Below the pieces are notes generated by a model, which did not search any database, was not told the origin of the DNA, and was given only the letters and a program-made list of their open reading frames with translations. From the NCBI RefSeq assembly GCF_964031045.1, contig NZ_OZ034994.1, positions 1,116,001-1,180,000 on the forward strand: a DNA stretch of 64,000 nucleotides, written 5' to 3'. Source of the DNA: Spiroplasma endosymbiont of Aspidapion aeneum. GTDB lineage: Bacteria; Bacillota_I; Bacilli_A; Mycoplasmatales; Mycoplasmataceae. Both the position numbers and the translations under genes were made by a program. Below, piece by piece: positions 39,645-49,786 of this stretch; within the stretch, counting starts at the first letter, position 1; each line of letters starts with the position of its first letter.

Positions 39645-40078
39645 TATTTATTTTCCTTTTCTGGCATTCCATCAACCTTTATTCCCATATTTCTAGCAGA
39701 ACCTTCCACTATTCTTATTGCTGCATCAATATTATAAGCATTCAAGTCTTTCATTTTGTACTCTGCAATTTCACGAACCTTATCAACTGATAAGGTTGCC
39801 ACAAATTCTTTTCCAGGCAGTTTAGCACCCTTTTCAATTCCTGCGGCTTTTTTAAGTAAAAATGCAACTGGGCTTGTCTTCAGTTCAAAATCAAAACTTT
39901 TGTCATCATATGCAGTAATTATAACAGGCACCACATCACCAACTCTGTCCTTAGTTGCGTCATTAAATTGTTGTGTGAATTGGGGCATATTTATACCTAG
40001 CGAAGCTAATTCTGCCCCAGGTTTTGCTTGCATTGCCATAAACTCTAATTTTGCGATACGTTTAATTTTTTTTGCCAC
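39644..40078 (-). CDS. rplK: Ribosomal protein L11 (uL11)
   Basis: 144 residues, binding the GTPase-associated region of 23S rRNA. '[17 protein letters not shown]' is the N-terminal signature; '[21 protein letters not shown]' (in part) and the C-terminal '[13 protein letters not shown]' are typical. The start is taken as GTG at 40078 (giving [10 protein letters not shown]), because AAGGAGG lies eight bases before it. A GTG at 40087 would overlap that site. Confidence 0.95.
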   Translation of the reverse strand: MAKKIKRIAKLEFMAMQAKPGAELASLGINMPQFTQQFNDATKDRVGDVVPVIITAYDDKSFDFELKTSPVAFLLKKAAGIEKGAKLPGKEFVATLSVDKVREIAEYKMKDLNAYNIDAAIRIVEGSARNMGIKVDGMPEKENK

Positions 40079-40153
40079 GAAAAACACCTCCTTGTTTCCG
40101 TTGTGGTCCTATCGATTTTATAAATCTTCCACAATTAAATTATCTAATAAGAT

Positions 40154-40182
40154 TATATAGTATTCGAAATAATAAATGTTAA
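40154..40182 (-). promoter_or_regulatory. Promoter of rplK-rplA
   Basis: Minus strand: TTAACA (40177-40182), 17 bp, TATATA (40154-40159). An overlapping TATAAT (40152-40157) would give 19 bp. The position suits a leader of about 65-75 nt. Confidence 0.55.
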
Positions 40183-40378
40183 ATAATTTTAATTATAGAT
40201 AAATATCCCTCATTTAATGTAGATTAAAAGCATTTGGGATAACTATTTTCTATTGATATTTATATTTCCATATTAAAAATTACACTAAAATACATATTAA
40301 TAATGTTTGCTTTGCGAATTTTAATTCAGAGAAATTATATATATAATAATTTTATTGGTAATAACTAGAAAATAATTT
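40183..40378. other. Short gene-free region before IS-B copy 3
   Basis: AT-rich sequence between the rplK promoter and IS-B copy 3. I see no ORF, RNA gene or IS homology in it. Confidence 0.5.
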
Positions 40379-41850
40379 AGCATAAGGGAAGCTAAGTGTA
40401 CTGAATTACACTTAGTTTTTTTTCTTTTTACTAATTATATTATAATTTATTTCCTTCATGAAATTTCAGTGTTTTATGAACTTTTCAAATGTATTTAAGA
40501 AATGATTAAGATTTTTAAATTTGTCTCCAAATGATTTTATAAATTTTTGTTTAATTCAACCATTTAAGCTTTCTGTTGGAGAGTTGTGTTTGAACCCTTT
40601 TTCAGACATTGAATGTGTAATTTTTTTGTTACCCTTTACAAAGTTAAAAATATTTTCATTTGCAAAAGCGCTACCGAGATCTGATTGAATTATTAATTTT
40701 TTATTATTGTTGTTTGCGAATGTTGATATATTTTCAAAAACCTTAATTACACTATTACTATTTTCATTCTTATCAAATTTATAAGCAAGAACTTTCTGGC
40801 ATTCCCAAATATAAGATATTAAACAATTTAATTTTTTGTATGAGTTTTTATCTTCTAAGAAAATCTTCATGTTTGTTCCATCAACACCAATTACATTTGG
40901 TGTTTTATAATTCATTTTTACTAAATCATCATTAACAAATTTGTTATGTTTTTTTGATAAATTATGTTTTTTTCTTTTTCTTAATGCGGTTTTAAAAACA
41001 TTCGGGTTTTCATTGGCAATTTTTCTAATCATTTTAATTGATACATTTTCTTGTTTAGAAACCTTAATTCAATTAGAAATACCACTATAACTAATGCAAA
41101 AATCCTTATATTTTCTAATAAATTCGTTAAAATACCTCTTTGCCTGCAAATATTTCTTACTAAAATATAATGGTAATGTTGGAATTGGAAGATTATTCTT
41201 AAATATATCTACAGGGGAAAGAAGATTAAATTTTGATTTAAATCTGTAGTAGGTTGTTCTACTAATATTGAAATATTTAATCAAATAATTTGTGTTTAAA
41301 TTAAAATTTGCTACATATAAATATATTTGTGAACATGAGTAATGTTTATATATTTTTGATTTTTGTATATTAATTTTATCCTTCTTACTCATCCTCATCA
41401 AATTCATCATCACCATGGTTGTGCAAGAAGGCATGGACTTTTACAATACTTCATATTTTCCTTTTAATAATAAGTTATCTAGTCATGCTTTGTCTGCTTG
41501 TTTTTTAGTCTTTCATTTTCCTTTTTTAATTCTCTTATTTCTTTATTCTGTAATTTTAATCGTCCTTGATCAACAACATCTTTTAATTTTTTTGCCATAA
41601 TTTTATTCTCCTTACAATTTACCTTATCTTTAGGATAACAAAATTTTTCCTTCTTTGCTCAAATATATACCAGCTGAGGACCAGAATATATATTTAGTTC
41701 ATCTGCTAACATTTTTGCACTTTCACCATTTTTAAATCTTTCTACCACAATTTTTTTAATATTTTTATCATAATGCTTATTTTTCATTATTATCTCCTTT
41801 ATAAAAAACTGGAGGTTTTATCCTCCAGTACACTTAGCTTCCCTTATGCT
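40379..41850 (-). mobile_element. IS-B copy 3, best-preserved
   Basis: Complete element of 1472 bp with near-perfect 25-bp terminal inverted repeats (AGCATAAGGGAAGCTAAGTG... at both ends) and the end hairpin with T-run before the transposase start. Separated by 26 bases in the right flank, the 12-mer AGAAAATAATTT also occurs directly before the left end, a possible remnant of a long target duplication. This is the reference copy for the family in the window. Confidence 0.9.
40412..41434 (-). CDS. IS-B transposase, DDE part intact (340 codons)
   Basis: Open frame from about 41434 (an internal ATG) to TAA at 40412, using two TGA-Trp codons. It contains 'KIYKHYSCSQIYLYVANFN', then the integrase core with 'IGVDGTNMKIF', 'IIQSDLGSAFAN' and 'SPTESLNGWIKQKF' as D, D, E blocks. 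In the second block Arg has become Leu next to the catalytic Asp. Upstream, the N-terminal HTH/coiled-coil part (start ATG 41787) is joined in frame once one lost A near 41495 is restored. A TAA at codon-position near 41450 also interrupts it. The ancestral protein would be one chain of about 458 residues. Confidence 0.75.
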
Positions 41851-43211
41851 TTTTTATTTGAACTAAAATTTTTACAGAAAATAATTTTTATATTATATCC
41901 CAACAAGATTAAAATTTGAAGGGGGGAGTTGAACAAATAACTCTCCACATGTTTATAAATATTTATTATTAATAAAATTTGTTATTAATAAATATTTTAA
42001 AATCTTTGTAGAAATCTAAAAGTGAATTAAAGCGATTTTGAAAATGACAAATAAGATTGTTTATTTAACACTCACATTTAGAAGTAAAATTGTGCATTGT
42101 AATAAAATTATTTTCTGAATCTTATAATTTAGAGTTCGTGCAAGAGATTATTAAATTTGTATACAATTAAAATATACAATTAAAAAAATAATTTTTTGTA
42201 AGAGACTTAGATATGAAGTTTAATGTTGAAGCAACCACTTAAGTTTTTCATAAAAAAACCAATTATATATAAAACAACTTTTATAGTAAATCAAAATATG
42301 AAATACCAGAACCAATTTAGTTTTTTCTTAATTTATAAACATATTTTAAAATAAAGTATAATAAATCCCAATTTTTGAAAAAATTATTTGTGCATTTGTG
42401 GTTTGCATAAAAAAAATTCTATTTTTTATTAAATTCTATCTGTGTGATTTTTTAAGTCAAATGAATATCTAAAAAAATCAATTAGATATTTTAATTGATA
42501 ATCACAAATATTATTTTAACTTACTTTTTAGTTAAAATAATATTAATATACTTATTTATTGTAAGAACACTCAAAAAGGATTAAAAATTATATAAAGTGT
42601 ACGTAATTATATCATTGCATTTTGATTAGATTTTAATTCAAAAGGAGTTATCAATAGTAATCATTCCGGATTTCAATTTGGATTTTTTAATAAATTAAAT
42701 GTTTTTAAAGCGTTTATCACTTACTGTCGATATACACACATCAAACCTTTTTTAAACTGATTAAGTTTATCAAATTCATATATATTATACAAAATGAAAG
42801 GTGTTTGTATTACATAGTTATTGCCGTTACTTGATAACTAATTTCTGACATGATGAATTAATAAGCCTTTTTAGAACAATGCTTTTTATTCTAAGTTTTA
42901 TTTTTTATTTTTTTGCAAACTTATTTTAATTGTTTATCATTGAGTTTAATTTTTGCAATGTATTCTTCCTAATTCAAGAAGACAATTTTAATTATTCTAT
43001 ATTATTATATTAAAAAATTATATTTGAAATAAGTTTCCATCAGAAATTATGTTATGTTTTTTTATAATTTTGTGAATCTTCATTGTATTTGTGTAATCTG
43101 ATAATGATTGGTATTTCATATTTTAATTATATTTATTAATAAAAAAACCTTCTACCTATAATGTAAATGTTATTTTCCTGCCCAAGATTATTTTTACTGA
43201 ATATTTATAAT
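41851..43211. other. 1.36-kb region without genes
   Basis: AT-rich sequence between IS-B copy 3 and ppiB with no credible ORF on either strand. It holds a perfect 15-bp inverted repeat (42507-42544). A short stretch translates in the plus direction as a decayed transposase-like motif ('GVINSNHSGFQFGFF', 42641-42685), resembling the second Asp block of IS3-type enzymes. The rest shows nothing I recognise and is probably old IS debris. Confidence 0.5.
42507..42544. repeat. Perfect 15-bp inverted repeat
   Basis: AATATTATTTTAACT (42507-42521) and AGTTAAAATAATATT (42530-42544) are exact complements around the loop TACTTTTT. No gene ends next to it and there is no terminal T-run, so it does not look like a functional terminator of a known gene. 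Confidence 0.7.
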
Positions 43212-43706
43212 TTATGCCTCTTTTATTGTTTTTATAATAATTGGGTTAAGCGGTTTATCATTTGAGTCTTTTTTTTCAGAGGCGATCTTCAAGGCTATAT
43301 CAATACTATCTTTGTCAATTAACCTACCAAAGCTTGCATATTGGCCATCAAGAAAAGATGCATCACCAACACAAATAAAAAATTGACTTGTTGCGCTATC
43401 ATATGCAGGTGTTCTCGCCATAGATAAAACTCCACTCACGTGAGAAAGATTTTTGTTTTTATCCCACCCATTTGCTTCAAATTCGCCTTTAATTGTTTTT
43501 AATTTTTCTTTTTCTTCCATGTTTTCATACATTCCTCCACCTTGAATTACAAAACCTTCTATTATTCTATGGAATATTAGATTATCAAAAAAATTATTTT
43601 TTATTAGATCAATAAAATTTGAAACAGATATTGGGGCTAATTCTGGATAAAGTTCAGCATTCATCACTCTACCATCGGTTAATTCAATTACTATATTCTT
43701 TGCCAC
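43212..43706 (-). CDS. ppiB: Peptidyl-prolyl cis-trans isomerase, cyclophilin type
   Basis: Cytoplasmic proline isomerase of 164 residues. The core motifs 'IFHRIIEGFVIQGGGMYEN', 'GVLSMARTPAYDSATSQFFI' (in part) and 'LDGQYASFGRLI' carry the catalytic Arg and the QFF pocket. The start is GTG at 43706 with GAGGGGA upstream, inside the end of nusG, two bases beyond whose stop it begins. It replaces rplK-rplA as the gene after nusG. Confidence 0.93.
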   Translation of the reverse strand: MAKNIVIELTDGRVMNAELYPELAPISVSNFIDLIKNNFFDNLIFHRIIEGFVIQGGGMYENMEEKEKLKTIKGEFEANGWDKNKNLSHVSGVLSMARTPAYDSATSQFFICVGDASFLDGQYASFGRLIDKDSIDIALKIASEKKDSNDKPLNPIIIKTIKEA

Positions 43707-43708
43707 TG

Positions 43709-44290
43709 TTATGAGTTCCCCTCAATATTTTCAAATGGGAGCTCTGTTGGTGTTATTCTTCCTAAAAATTCTATCCCGATAGTAGCTACACCTTTTGTTT
43801 CATCAATCTTAATAACTTTTCCAGACGAACCTATAAATGAACCCGCAATTATATTTACAAAATCACCAACGGAAAACTCTGCCTTTTTAATAGATTTACT
43901 TGCATTAAGCTTCGTATTCAAAATCATTTTTGAAACTTCCTCTGTTGTTAGAGGAAAGGGCTTGGTACCTTTTCCAGACGAACCTATAAAACCCGTTACT
44001 CCAGGAGTGTTCCTTACCATAAATCATGTTTCATCAGTCATAACCATGTTTATAAATAAATATCCCGGGAATTTATTAGCGTTTTTTTTCTTTTTATCTT
44101 TTGATGTTACTGTTGTACTACTAACTTTGATATCAAATATTTGGTCTGTTAGATTATTTGTTATAACCTTTTGAGACAAATCGTCTCTAACTTTTTCTTC
44201 TAATCCAGTTATACAGTTAACAACAAATCATTGCCCCTTGAAATCTGATAATTTTTCTATTAATTCGCTTTGTTCTAATTGATTAGACAT
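43709..44290 (-). CDS. nusG: Transcription antitermination factor NusG
   Basis: 193 residues: NGN domain (with 'FPGYLFINMVMTDETWFMVRNT', cited in part) and C-terminal KOW domain ('FSVGDFVNIIAGSFIGSSGKVIKID' in part). It binds RNA polymerase and couples it to the ribosome through S10. The ATG at 44290 has AGAGGAAAAAC upstream. Two TGA codons encode Trp ('KGQWFVVNCI' and 'DETWFMV'). The 'GFIGSSGKGTKPFPLT' hinge is typical of mollicutes. Confidence 0.95.
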
Positions 44291-44306
44291 GTTTTTCCTC
44301 TTTTCC

Positions 44307-44819
44307 TTAAATTATTTTTATGTACAAAAATAAAGTTGATATTCCCCAATCTGCAAAATAAAAAATAGCACCAAATATAAGTATAAATACAATAACCCAA
44401 AAAAATTTAATTGCAACATCTCTTCTTGAGGCTCATCTTATCTTTTGGACTTCTTTTACCATTTTAATTGGTCATTCCCTAAAATACAATGATGCATTTC
44501 TTTTTTTCTTTTCAGTTTTAAACTTTTCATCCTTGATAAGCTTTTCTCTTAGTTTTTTTGACTCGGGATTGTCATCTTTTAGAGAGTTTAACAACTCTTG
44601 ACCTTTCTTTTGATTTTGATGCTTTCTAATAATTTTTTCTTCTTTTTTACTTTTTATATATGACTCTTTAGCCTTGAGTTTTTCAAATTTAGATCTAAGT
44701 TTTTCTTCTCTCGATAATTTAACTTTGGTTTTTATTGTTCTTGCTTTTCGAACCTTTTTTTTCCTTGTTTTTTCATTATCTGGTTTATCATTTATAACAT
44801 CATCAATAAAATCTGCCAT
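44307..44819 (-). CDS. secE: Preprotein translocase subunit SecE with long charged N-terminus
   Basis: 170 residues, whereas minimal SecE is about 60. The last 55 residues are the real SecE: an amphipathic 'MVKEVQKIRWASRRD' segment followed by one membrane helix ('FFWVIVFILIFGAIFYFA'). The first 115 residues are highly charged and Lys-rich, probably cytoplasmic. TGA is read as Trp at the junction 'YFREWPIKMVKE', which would otherwise remove the functional part. It lies between rpmG and nusG as usual. The ATG overlaps the rpmG stop. Confidence 0.92.
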
Positions 44820-44983
44820 TATCTCGACTCCTTATGTTGTGTATGTTTTTCACAAGTTTTACAAAACTTATTTAAAATAAGTCTCTCCTTATGAGCTAAA
44901 GAACTTTTTGTTTTTTTATAGTTTCGTGAGAAACAAATAGAACAAATTAACAGTACTTTAGAATTTTGTTTTGTTTTATCCAC
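44819..44983 (-). CDS. rpmG: Ribosomal protein L33 (bL33)
   Basis: 54 residues, too short for routine ORF lists. It has the zinc-ribbon form with two Cys pairs, 'CSIC' and 'CKTC', and '[15 protein letters not shown]' near the end. The start is GTG at 44983 with AAGGAAA upstream; the stop TAA overlaps the secE ATG (TAATG). It lies only 24 bp after a terminator hairpin that closes the sigma-factor gene. Confidence 0.9.
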   Translation of the reverse strand: MDKTKQNSKVLLICSICFSRNYKKTKSSLAHKERLILNKFCKTCEKHTQHKESR

Positions 44984-45008
44984 GTGTTTCCTTGCAAATT
45001 TTTCAATT

Positions 45009-45031
45009 AAAAAGTAGGCAAAAGCCTACTT
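45009..45031 (-). terminator. Hairpin between sigma-factor gene and rpmG
   Basis: AAGTAGGC and GCCTACTT (45012-45019 and 45024-45031) form an 8-bp stem with an AAAA/TTTT loop, followed on the minus strand by TTTTT. It would end the cysS-rlmB-sigma transcript, or act as an attenuator before rpmG. A TATAAT-like box (45038-45043) lies upstream of it and none lies between it and rpmG. Confidence 0.65.
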
Positions 45032-45055
45032 AATTATTATATATTATTTTATCTA

Positions 45056-45622
45056 TTAAATTAAATTATTTTTTAGAAAAAGTGTTAATTTTTCTCAACA
45101 ATTATAGACATTTTTTCTAGTACTAATTTTTGATTCATATATCTCTTTTCTTGTAAAGCCTTTAATGATTTTTCTATATACAATTTTATCACGCTCTTCT
45201 TGCGAATTAATAAATTGATTAATGTAAGAATTTTTGTATATTTCTGATTCATTTGCTCATATACATTGATCTTCAAGAATATCATAATAACGCTCACTAA
45301 ATTTATTTTTGTATTTATTAATAATTTCTCTATTATATTTTCTATAAATGTTAAGAATGTTATTTTGTAAAATTTTAGATACATATGTAGATATATGGCA
45401 TTTTCCCGGCTTTCAAGATTTTTGTGCCTTGATTATTGATTCATATAAAGTTAATAAAATATCACTTTTTTCAAAAGGGAAACCTCTTGTTTTACAAGTA
45501 AATTCAAATTTATCTGCATGATATTTTGAAATTTTAAATAGTTTTTCTTTTTCATCTTCATTTATATTATGGCTATATGCCTCTGATATGAGTATTTTTA
45601 ATGTGTCATTAAATGTGTTCAT
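45056..45622 (-). CDS. Divergent sigma-70-family factor (SigH position)
   Basis: 188 residues with two TGA-Trp codons. The middle, 'TYVSKILQNNILNIYRKYNR', resembles the sigma region-2 helix that contacts core and the -10. The end 'FINSQEERDKIVYRKIIKGFTRKEIYESKISTRKNVYN' (shown here in part) looks like a region-4 HTH. Its place between rlmB and rpmG-secE-nusG is that of sigH in Firmicutes, which supports the call. It starts inside the end of rlmB (14-nt overlap) without a clear ribosome-binding site. Its promoters and target genes are unknown; similar genes in mollicutes are often annotated as hypothetical. Confidence 0.65.
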
Positions 45623-46337
45623 TTTGCTTTTTATTTAAATTATAAAATATGATACCAGCTGCCACTGATGCGTTTAGAGAGTCAATACCATTCTTTTTGG
45701 TATTGATTGTAAACAAAATATCGCTTATCTTTGCAATATTATTTGAGACGCCATCACCTTCATTTCCGATGACAACAACTGATTTGTTGTCTCAACTTAT
45801 GGATTCCAAATCTTGCGAATTGTTTCCTAAATATGAACAATATATTCAGTATCCATTTTTTTTTAATTGGTTGATTGCATTTTTAATATTTGAAACTCTG
45901 TATATGTCTATTAAAAAAGCTGCTCCGGATGAAGAATTTATTACAACCTCTGATATTGGTGCCTGATTTCGATTTAATACAATTATTCCATCAAAATTAA
46001 ATAGGTATGCACTCCTAATTATGGCACCAAAGTTGTGTGGGTCTTGGATTTTGTCTAAAATAAGTAACTTGGATTTTTTTGAATTAAGTTTTACTATATC
46101 GCTAAAATCTGAATATGATACTTCAGATATCTCAGCAGCAATTTTTGCCTTGCCATTTTTTATTAAATTTAAAAAATCCTTTCTTTCTATATTTTCAACT
46201 ATAATATTATTGCTTTTAATTGCTTTATAAATTTTATCATCAAAAATAAATTTATCACATAAGAAAATTCGCTTAATTAAAAAGGGTTTATTTAGAATGA
46301 GAACTTCTATTGCATTTTTACTTTTTAGCAAAAACAT
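45609..46337 (-). CDS. rlmB: 23S rRNA 2'-O-methyltransferase, RlmB/TrmH family
   Basis: SpoU-type SAM-dependent methyltransferase of 242 residues, predicted to methylate a guanosine in the 23S rRNA P-loop region. All three knot motifs are seen: 'LDKIQDPHNFGAIIRSA', 'VVIGNEGDGVS' and 'SLNASVAAGIIFYNL'. The substrate-binding N-terminal domain (about 1-80) is present. A Trp TGA joins the C-terminal motifs. It overlaps the sigma gene and starts one base after the cysS stop. Confidence 0.93.
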
Positions 46338-46338
46338 G

Positions 46339-47667
46339 TTAAAATATCCCTTTATCTATTAGAATATTCCTTATTCTATCTGCTTCACTATAGTTTTTAT
46401 CTTTTAAAGCTTGTTTTCAAATACTTAGAAGATTTTTATCTTCCTTAACAAGCTCTTTTATTTTACTACAAAATCCAAGTTTTTTCAATATATTTTTATA
46501 AAAATTTAAAACATTTTTATTTATTTTTCCAATCTTTAAATTATAATTTATACTTTTGTAAACTTCATCAATAATGGTAACTATCATTGGCAAATTGAGG
46601 TCATCCTCAAAATAATTTATAATTTTTGAATTTCATAAACCTATTTTGTCACTTGTGCAACCTTCACTAACCACTTCCTCTAAATATACTTTTCAATTCA
46701 ACGTTTTAATTAACTTTTCATGTTTCTCAATTCATTTTTTCGATGCATCAATAACATCCTTAGAAATATTTAAAGGGCTCTTATAATTTGTGTTAAAAAA
46801 TAAAAATCTAAGGGTTTCAACCCCATATTCCAAAATAAAATCTTGTATTGTTAATGTGTTATTAAGAGATTTTGACATTTTAAATCCGTTAACTGATAGA
46901 TGTCCATTATAAACTCATATCCTTGACAATTCGATATTATTTTTAGCATAAAATTGAATTCTTTCATTTTCATTATGAGGAAATTTGAGGTCTATTCCAC
47001 CTATATGAATATCAATTGTATCATTAAAATATAAATCATTAAAAACTGAACATTCAGTGTGTCATCCTGGCCTCCCATACCCTCATGGTGATTTATATTT
47101 TATACCTTCTTTAGTATTCTTTCATAATGCAAAATCTAATATGTTAGTTTTCTGATTTAAACCTTCATTTTTATTACCGGGTATTAACATATTTAATGTT
47201 TGATTTGATAGCCTTCCATATTCTTTTTCAAAATTTTTAATATTGAAATAAACATTACCATCATTGGTATATGCTGCACCTTTATTAATTAGTTGTTGGA
47301 TAAATTCAATTATTTCTGGTACATGATCAGTTACCTTTATTATATTATTTGGCTTAATAACTTTTAACGAATTCAAATCATTGATAAAATATTTTGTAAA
47401 TTTTTCACTAATTATATTCTCACTTACGTTTTCGTCTAGAGCTCTTTTAATTATTTTGTCATCTATATCTGTGACATTAATTAAAAAATTATATTTAATA
47501 TCAACTAATTCCAGATATCTCAAAATAAAGTCGGCGAGAAATATTGGCCTTGCATTGCCAATGTGAATATAATCATAAACAGTTGGACCACACATATAAA
47601 TATTAATATTTTTTTTATCTATAAGTTTTATATTTTTTTTAGATAAAGCATCAAACAATTGTAACAT
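46339..47667 (-). CDS. cysS: Cysteinyl-tRNA synthetase
   Basis: Class I synthetase of 442 residues. '[18 protein letters not shown]' holds the first zinc Cys and the HIGH-type motif; 'PGWHTECS' and '[13 protein letters not shown]' give further zinc ligands. '[10 protein letters not shown]' is the KMSKS loop. Many TGA codons are read as Trp, so it looks broken in the standard code beyond residue 181. The ATG at 47667 is 10 bp from the upstream transporter gene's stop. First of the conserved cysS-rlmB-sigma set. Confidence 0.96.
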
Positions 47668-47677
47668 TAATTAACTC

Positions 47678-48574
47678 TTATCAATCTCTTTTTACAAGAG
47701 GGTTAACTATATCATATGTGGTTTTTAAGATTGCAACATTTAAAATCACTTTAATTGGCACTTGAATTAATCTAGCAATAACTATAGAAATATAACCAAC
47801 TTCTCCTATACCAAAATTGGCAGCATCGCCTCACGGTGTAATAATAACAACAACTAAAAATTCTTCAACACTTGCAAACAAAATAATTGGGAGGAGAGTG
47901 TTGAGTTGAGTTTTTTTGCCCTTTGTTAAATAATATATAGCCCATGACCATATAATAAAAACACAAATAGATACTACCAACAAGAATATAGAGGAATAAG
48001 TATTTGAGGACATTTTTATACCAAAAACACTAACATCCTTATTATACACCTTGATTAAGTATCACATAAAAAATGCAAAAACAAAAAGAAACAAATTTAT
48101 AAGTACAAAAATTATTAGGTTACTACCTTTTGATATCTTAATAAAACTAGAACCCAATCCTGAAATAAATCCGAATGCAATTATTGTTACTAAGAAGGCC
48201 GGGTGAAGATATGATGGCACAAAAAGAACCATAAAAAATTCAGTTACAAGTCCACATAAAAAACCAACTATAGGGCCAAAAATAAATCCAGTTATTTTTA
48301 CCATCAAACCTTCAAAAATAATGCGAATAGAGGGAATAACAGTTAGAGGTACTATTTGAGAAACAAGAATAGTAACACTGACACTGACAGCTATCATCAT
48401 CGTAATATATGTAATATTTTTTGTGGTGAATCTAATACCGTGATATCTCTCTCTTAAAATATAAAAACTTAAGGTGTTGTATAAAATATAACATGATAAT
48501 GCTGCACCTATGATAAATGAAGCAGCATATGCAAGATTATTTCCAACTAACATACTTTTTAGTAAGTGTTCCAT
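47678..48574 (-). CDS. ECF transporter substrate-binding (S) component
   Basis: Integral membrane protein of 298 residues with about eight hydrophobic segments. 'RIIFEGLMVKITGFIFGPIV' and 'GFLCGLVTEFFMVLFVP' are typical of vitamin S components of energy-coupling-factor transporters in mollicutes, often assigned to folate (FolT-like). The core resembles a 170-190-residue S component extended by extra C-terminal helices. Two TGA-Trp codons are used. EcfA/EcfT are not in the window, and substrate identity is inference. The ATG at 48574 has GAGGAAAA upstream. Confidence 0.7.
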
Positions 48575-48627
48575 TTATTTTTCCTCGTAATTAATATAAC
48601 TATATTTTACCTTGTTTATAATTAACA

Positions 48628-49749
48628 TTATATTTTTTTACCTTTTTTTTGTTCTTTTCTAAGTCGTTTATCCTCTTTTTTTTGTTCCTTAGGAGAGAGA
48701 ATTTTTAATTTACCAGATAAAATTGCTTTCTCAATATCTGCATCTTCTATTGCATCCGCTCTAGGTGTGGAAAAAATGTCATCCTCTTCTTTTATAGGGC
48801 CCAAGTCTATAACATCTCCCCTATCTTGAGTTTGAACAATATTTTGCTCACTTAGAAAAGATTTTGTAACTTCAGACGTGTTATTAGACTCATCATTATT
48901 ATCAGATTTACCATCTTTATCTAAAAAATCCTTATAAATATTTGATAAATCAACGCTATTACTTTCGGAAGAATCGATTGTAGCATTATCTAAAATAAAT
49001 TTTGGTTTATTAGGATCGGTGGAGGGCGCAACTACCGTCACCATTTCTGAATTATTAAATGAGTTAATCCCCTCTTCTTGTATTTTATCCAAATATATAG
49101 ACTCACTTGTCTCTTCTATTTTCTTTTGATAATTATTTGATATGCTACCAATTTCCTTAGTAAAGGTAAGATCTTTTACAAGTTCGGTTTTACCATCAAA
49201 TTTATCATAGCTTGCCGCTTCTCCAAGACTATTATCATCATAGTTATTAATTAGTGAGGGTTTTTCAATTATATTTCAATATTCAGGTTTAGGTGAACTA
49301 AATTTTTTCATTGTTAATTCCATAAAATCATCATCAACAGGCTTTGAGTCAAGTGTTTTACTATCTCATTTGCCAGACTCAAAATCGCTTTCTGGTATTA
49401 CATCGTCAAAATAGTTTGTTGTACTTGAATCACTACTCTCAAAATCTTCATCAAAATCTTCGCCTGAATTTAGATCTTGATCATTTTCGAAATCTTCATC
49501 AAAATCTTCATCTTTATTGTCGAAATTTTTTGTTCCTAAAATTGCCCTATTTATAAAGTCTTCTCCCTTTTGGCTTAAAAATAATTTATTACTTATTATT
49601 TCCTTTTGCTCCTGGAACATTTTTGCATAAAGAGTTTGTATAAAAGTTTGTGCATCATTTTCAGAAATAAACGTTGCAATTATTCTTTCTGTATTGATGT
49701 CAACAACTTGATATAACCTATTGTTGACTGTTATTGTATAAGTTGACAT
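48628..49749 (-). CDS. Acidic repeat-containing protein, function unknown
   Basis: 373 residues with two TGA-Trp codons. Residues 1-65 look folded ('MSTYTITVNNRLYQVVDINT', 'ISENDAQTFIQTLYAKMF'). A very acidic low-complexity stretch follows (about 78-125) with repeated FDEDFE units, then a long Ser/Asp/Asn-rich disordered region. It ends in a basic 'KKEDKRLRKEQKKGKKI'. No signal peptide or membrane helix is seen. The ATG at 49749 has GGGGGTG upstream; a GTG at 49764 is a less likely start. I recognise no family. Its neighbours are a lipoprotein and the replication genes. Confidence 0.75.
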
Positions 49750-49786
49750 CCTATACACCCCCACGTGACATGATTAACTAAATTTT

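Noticed and set aside
45085-45384. Minus-strand ORF of 99 codons overlapping the sigma gene
   Set aside because: It is another frame of the sigma-factor gene, whose own frame is open to 45056 once TGA is read as Trp.
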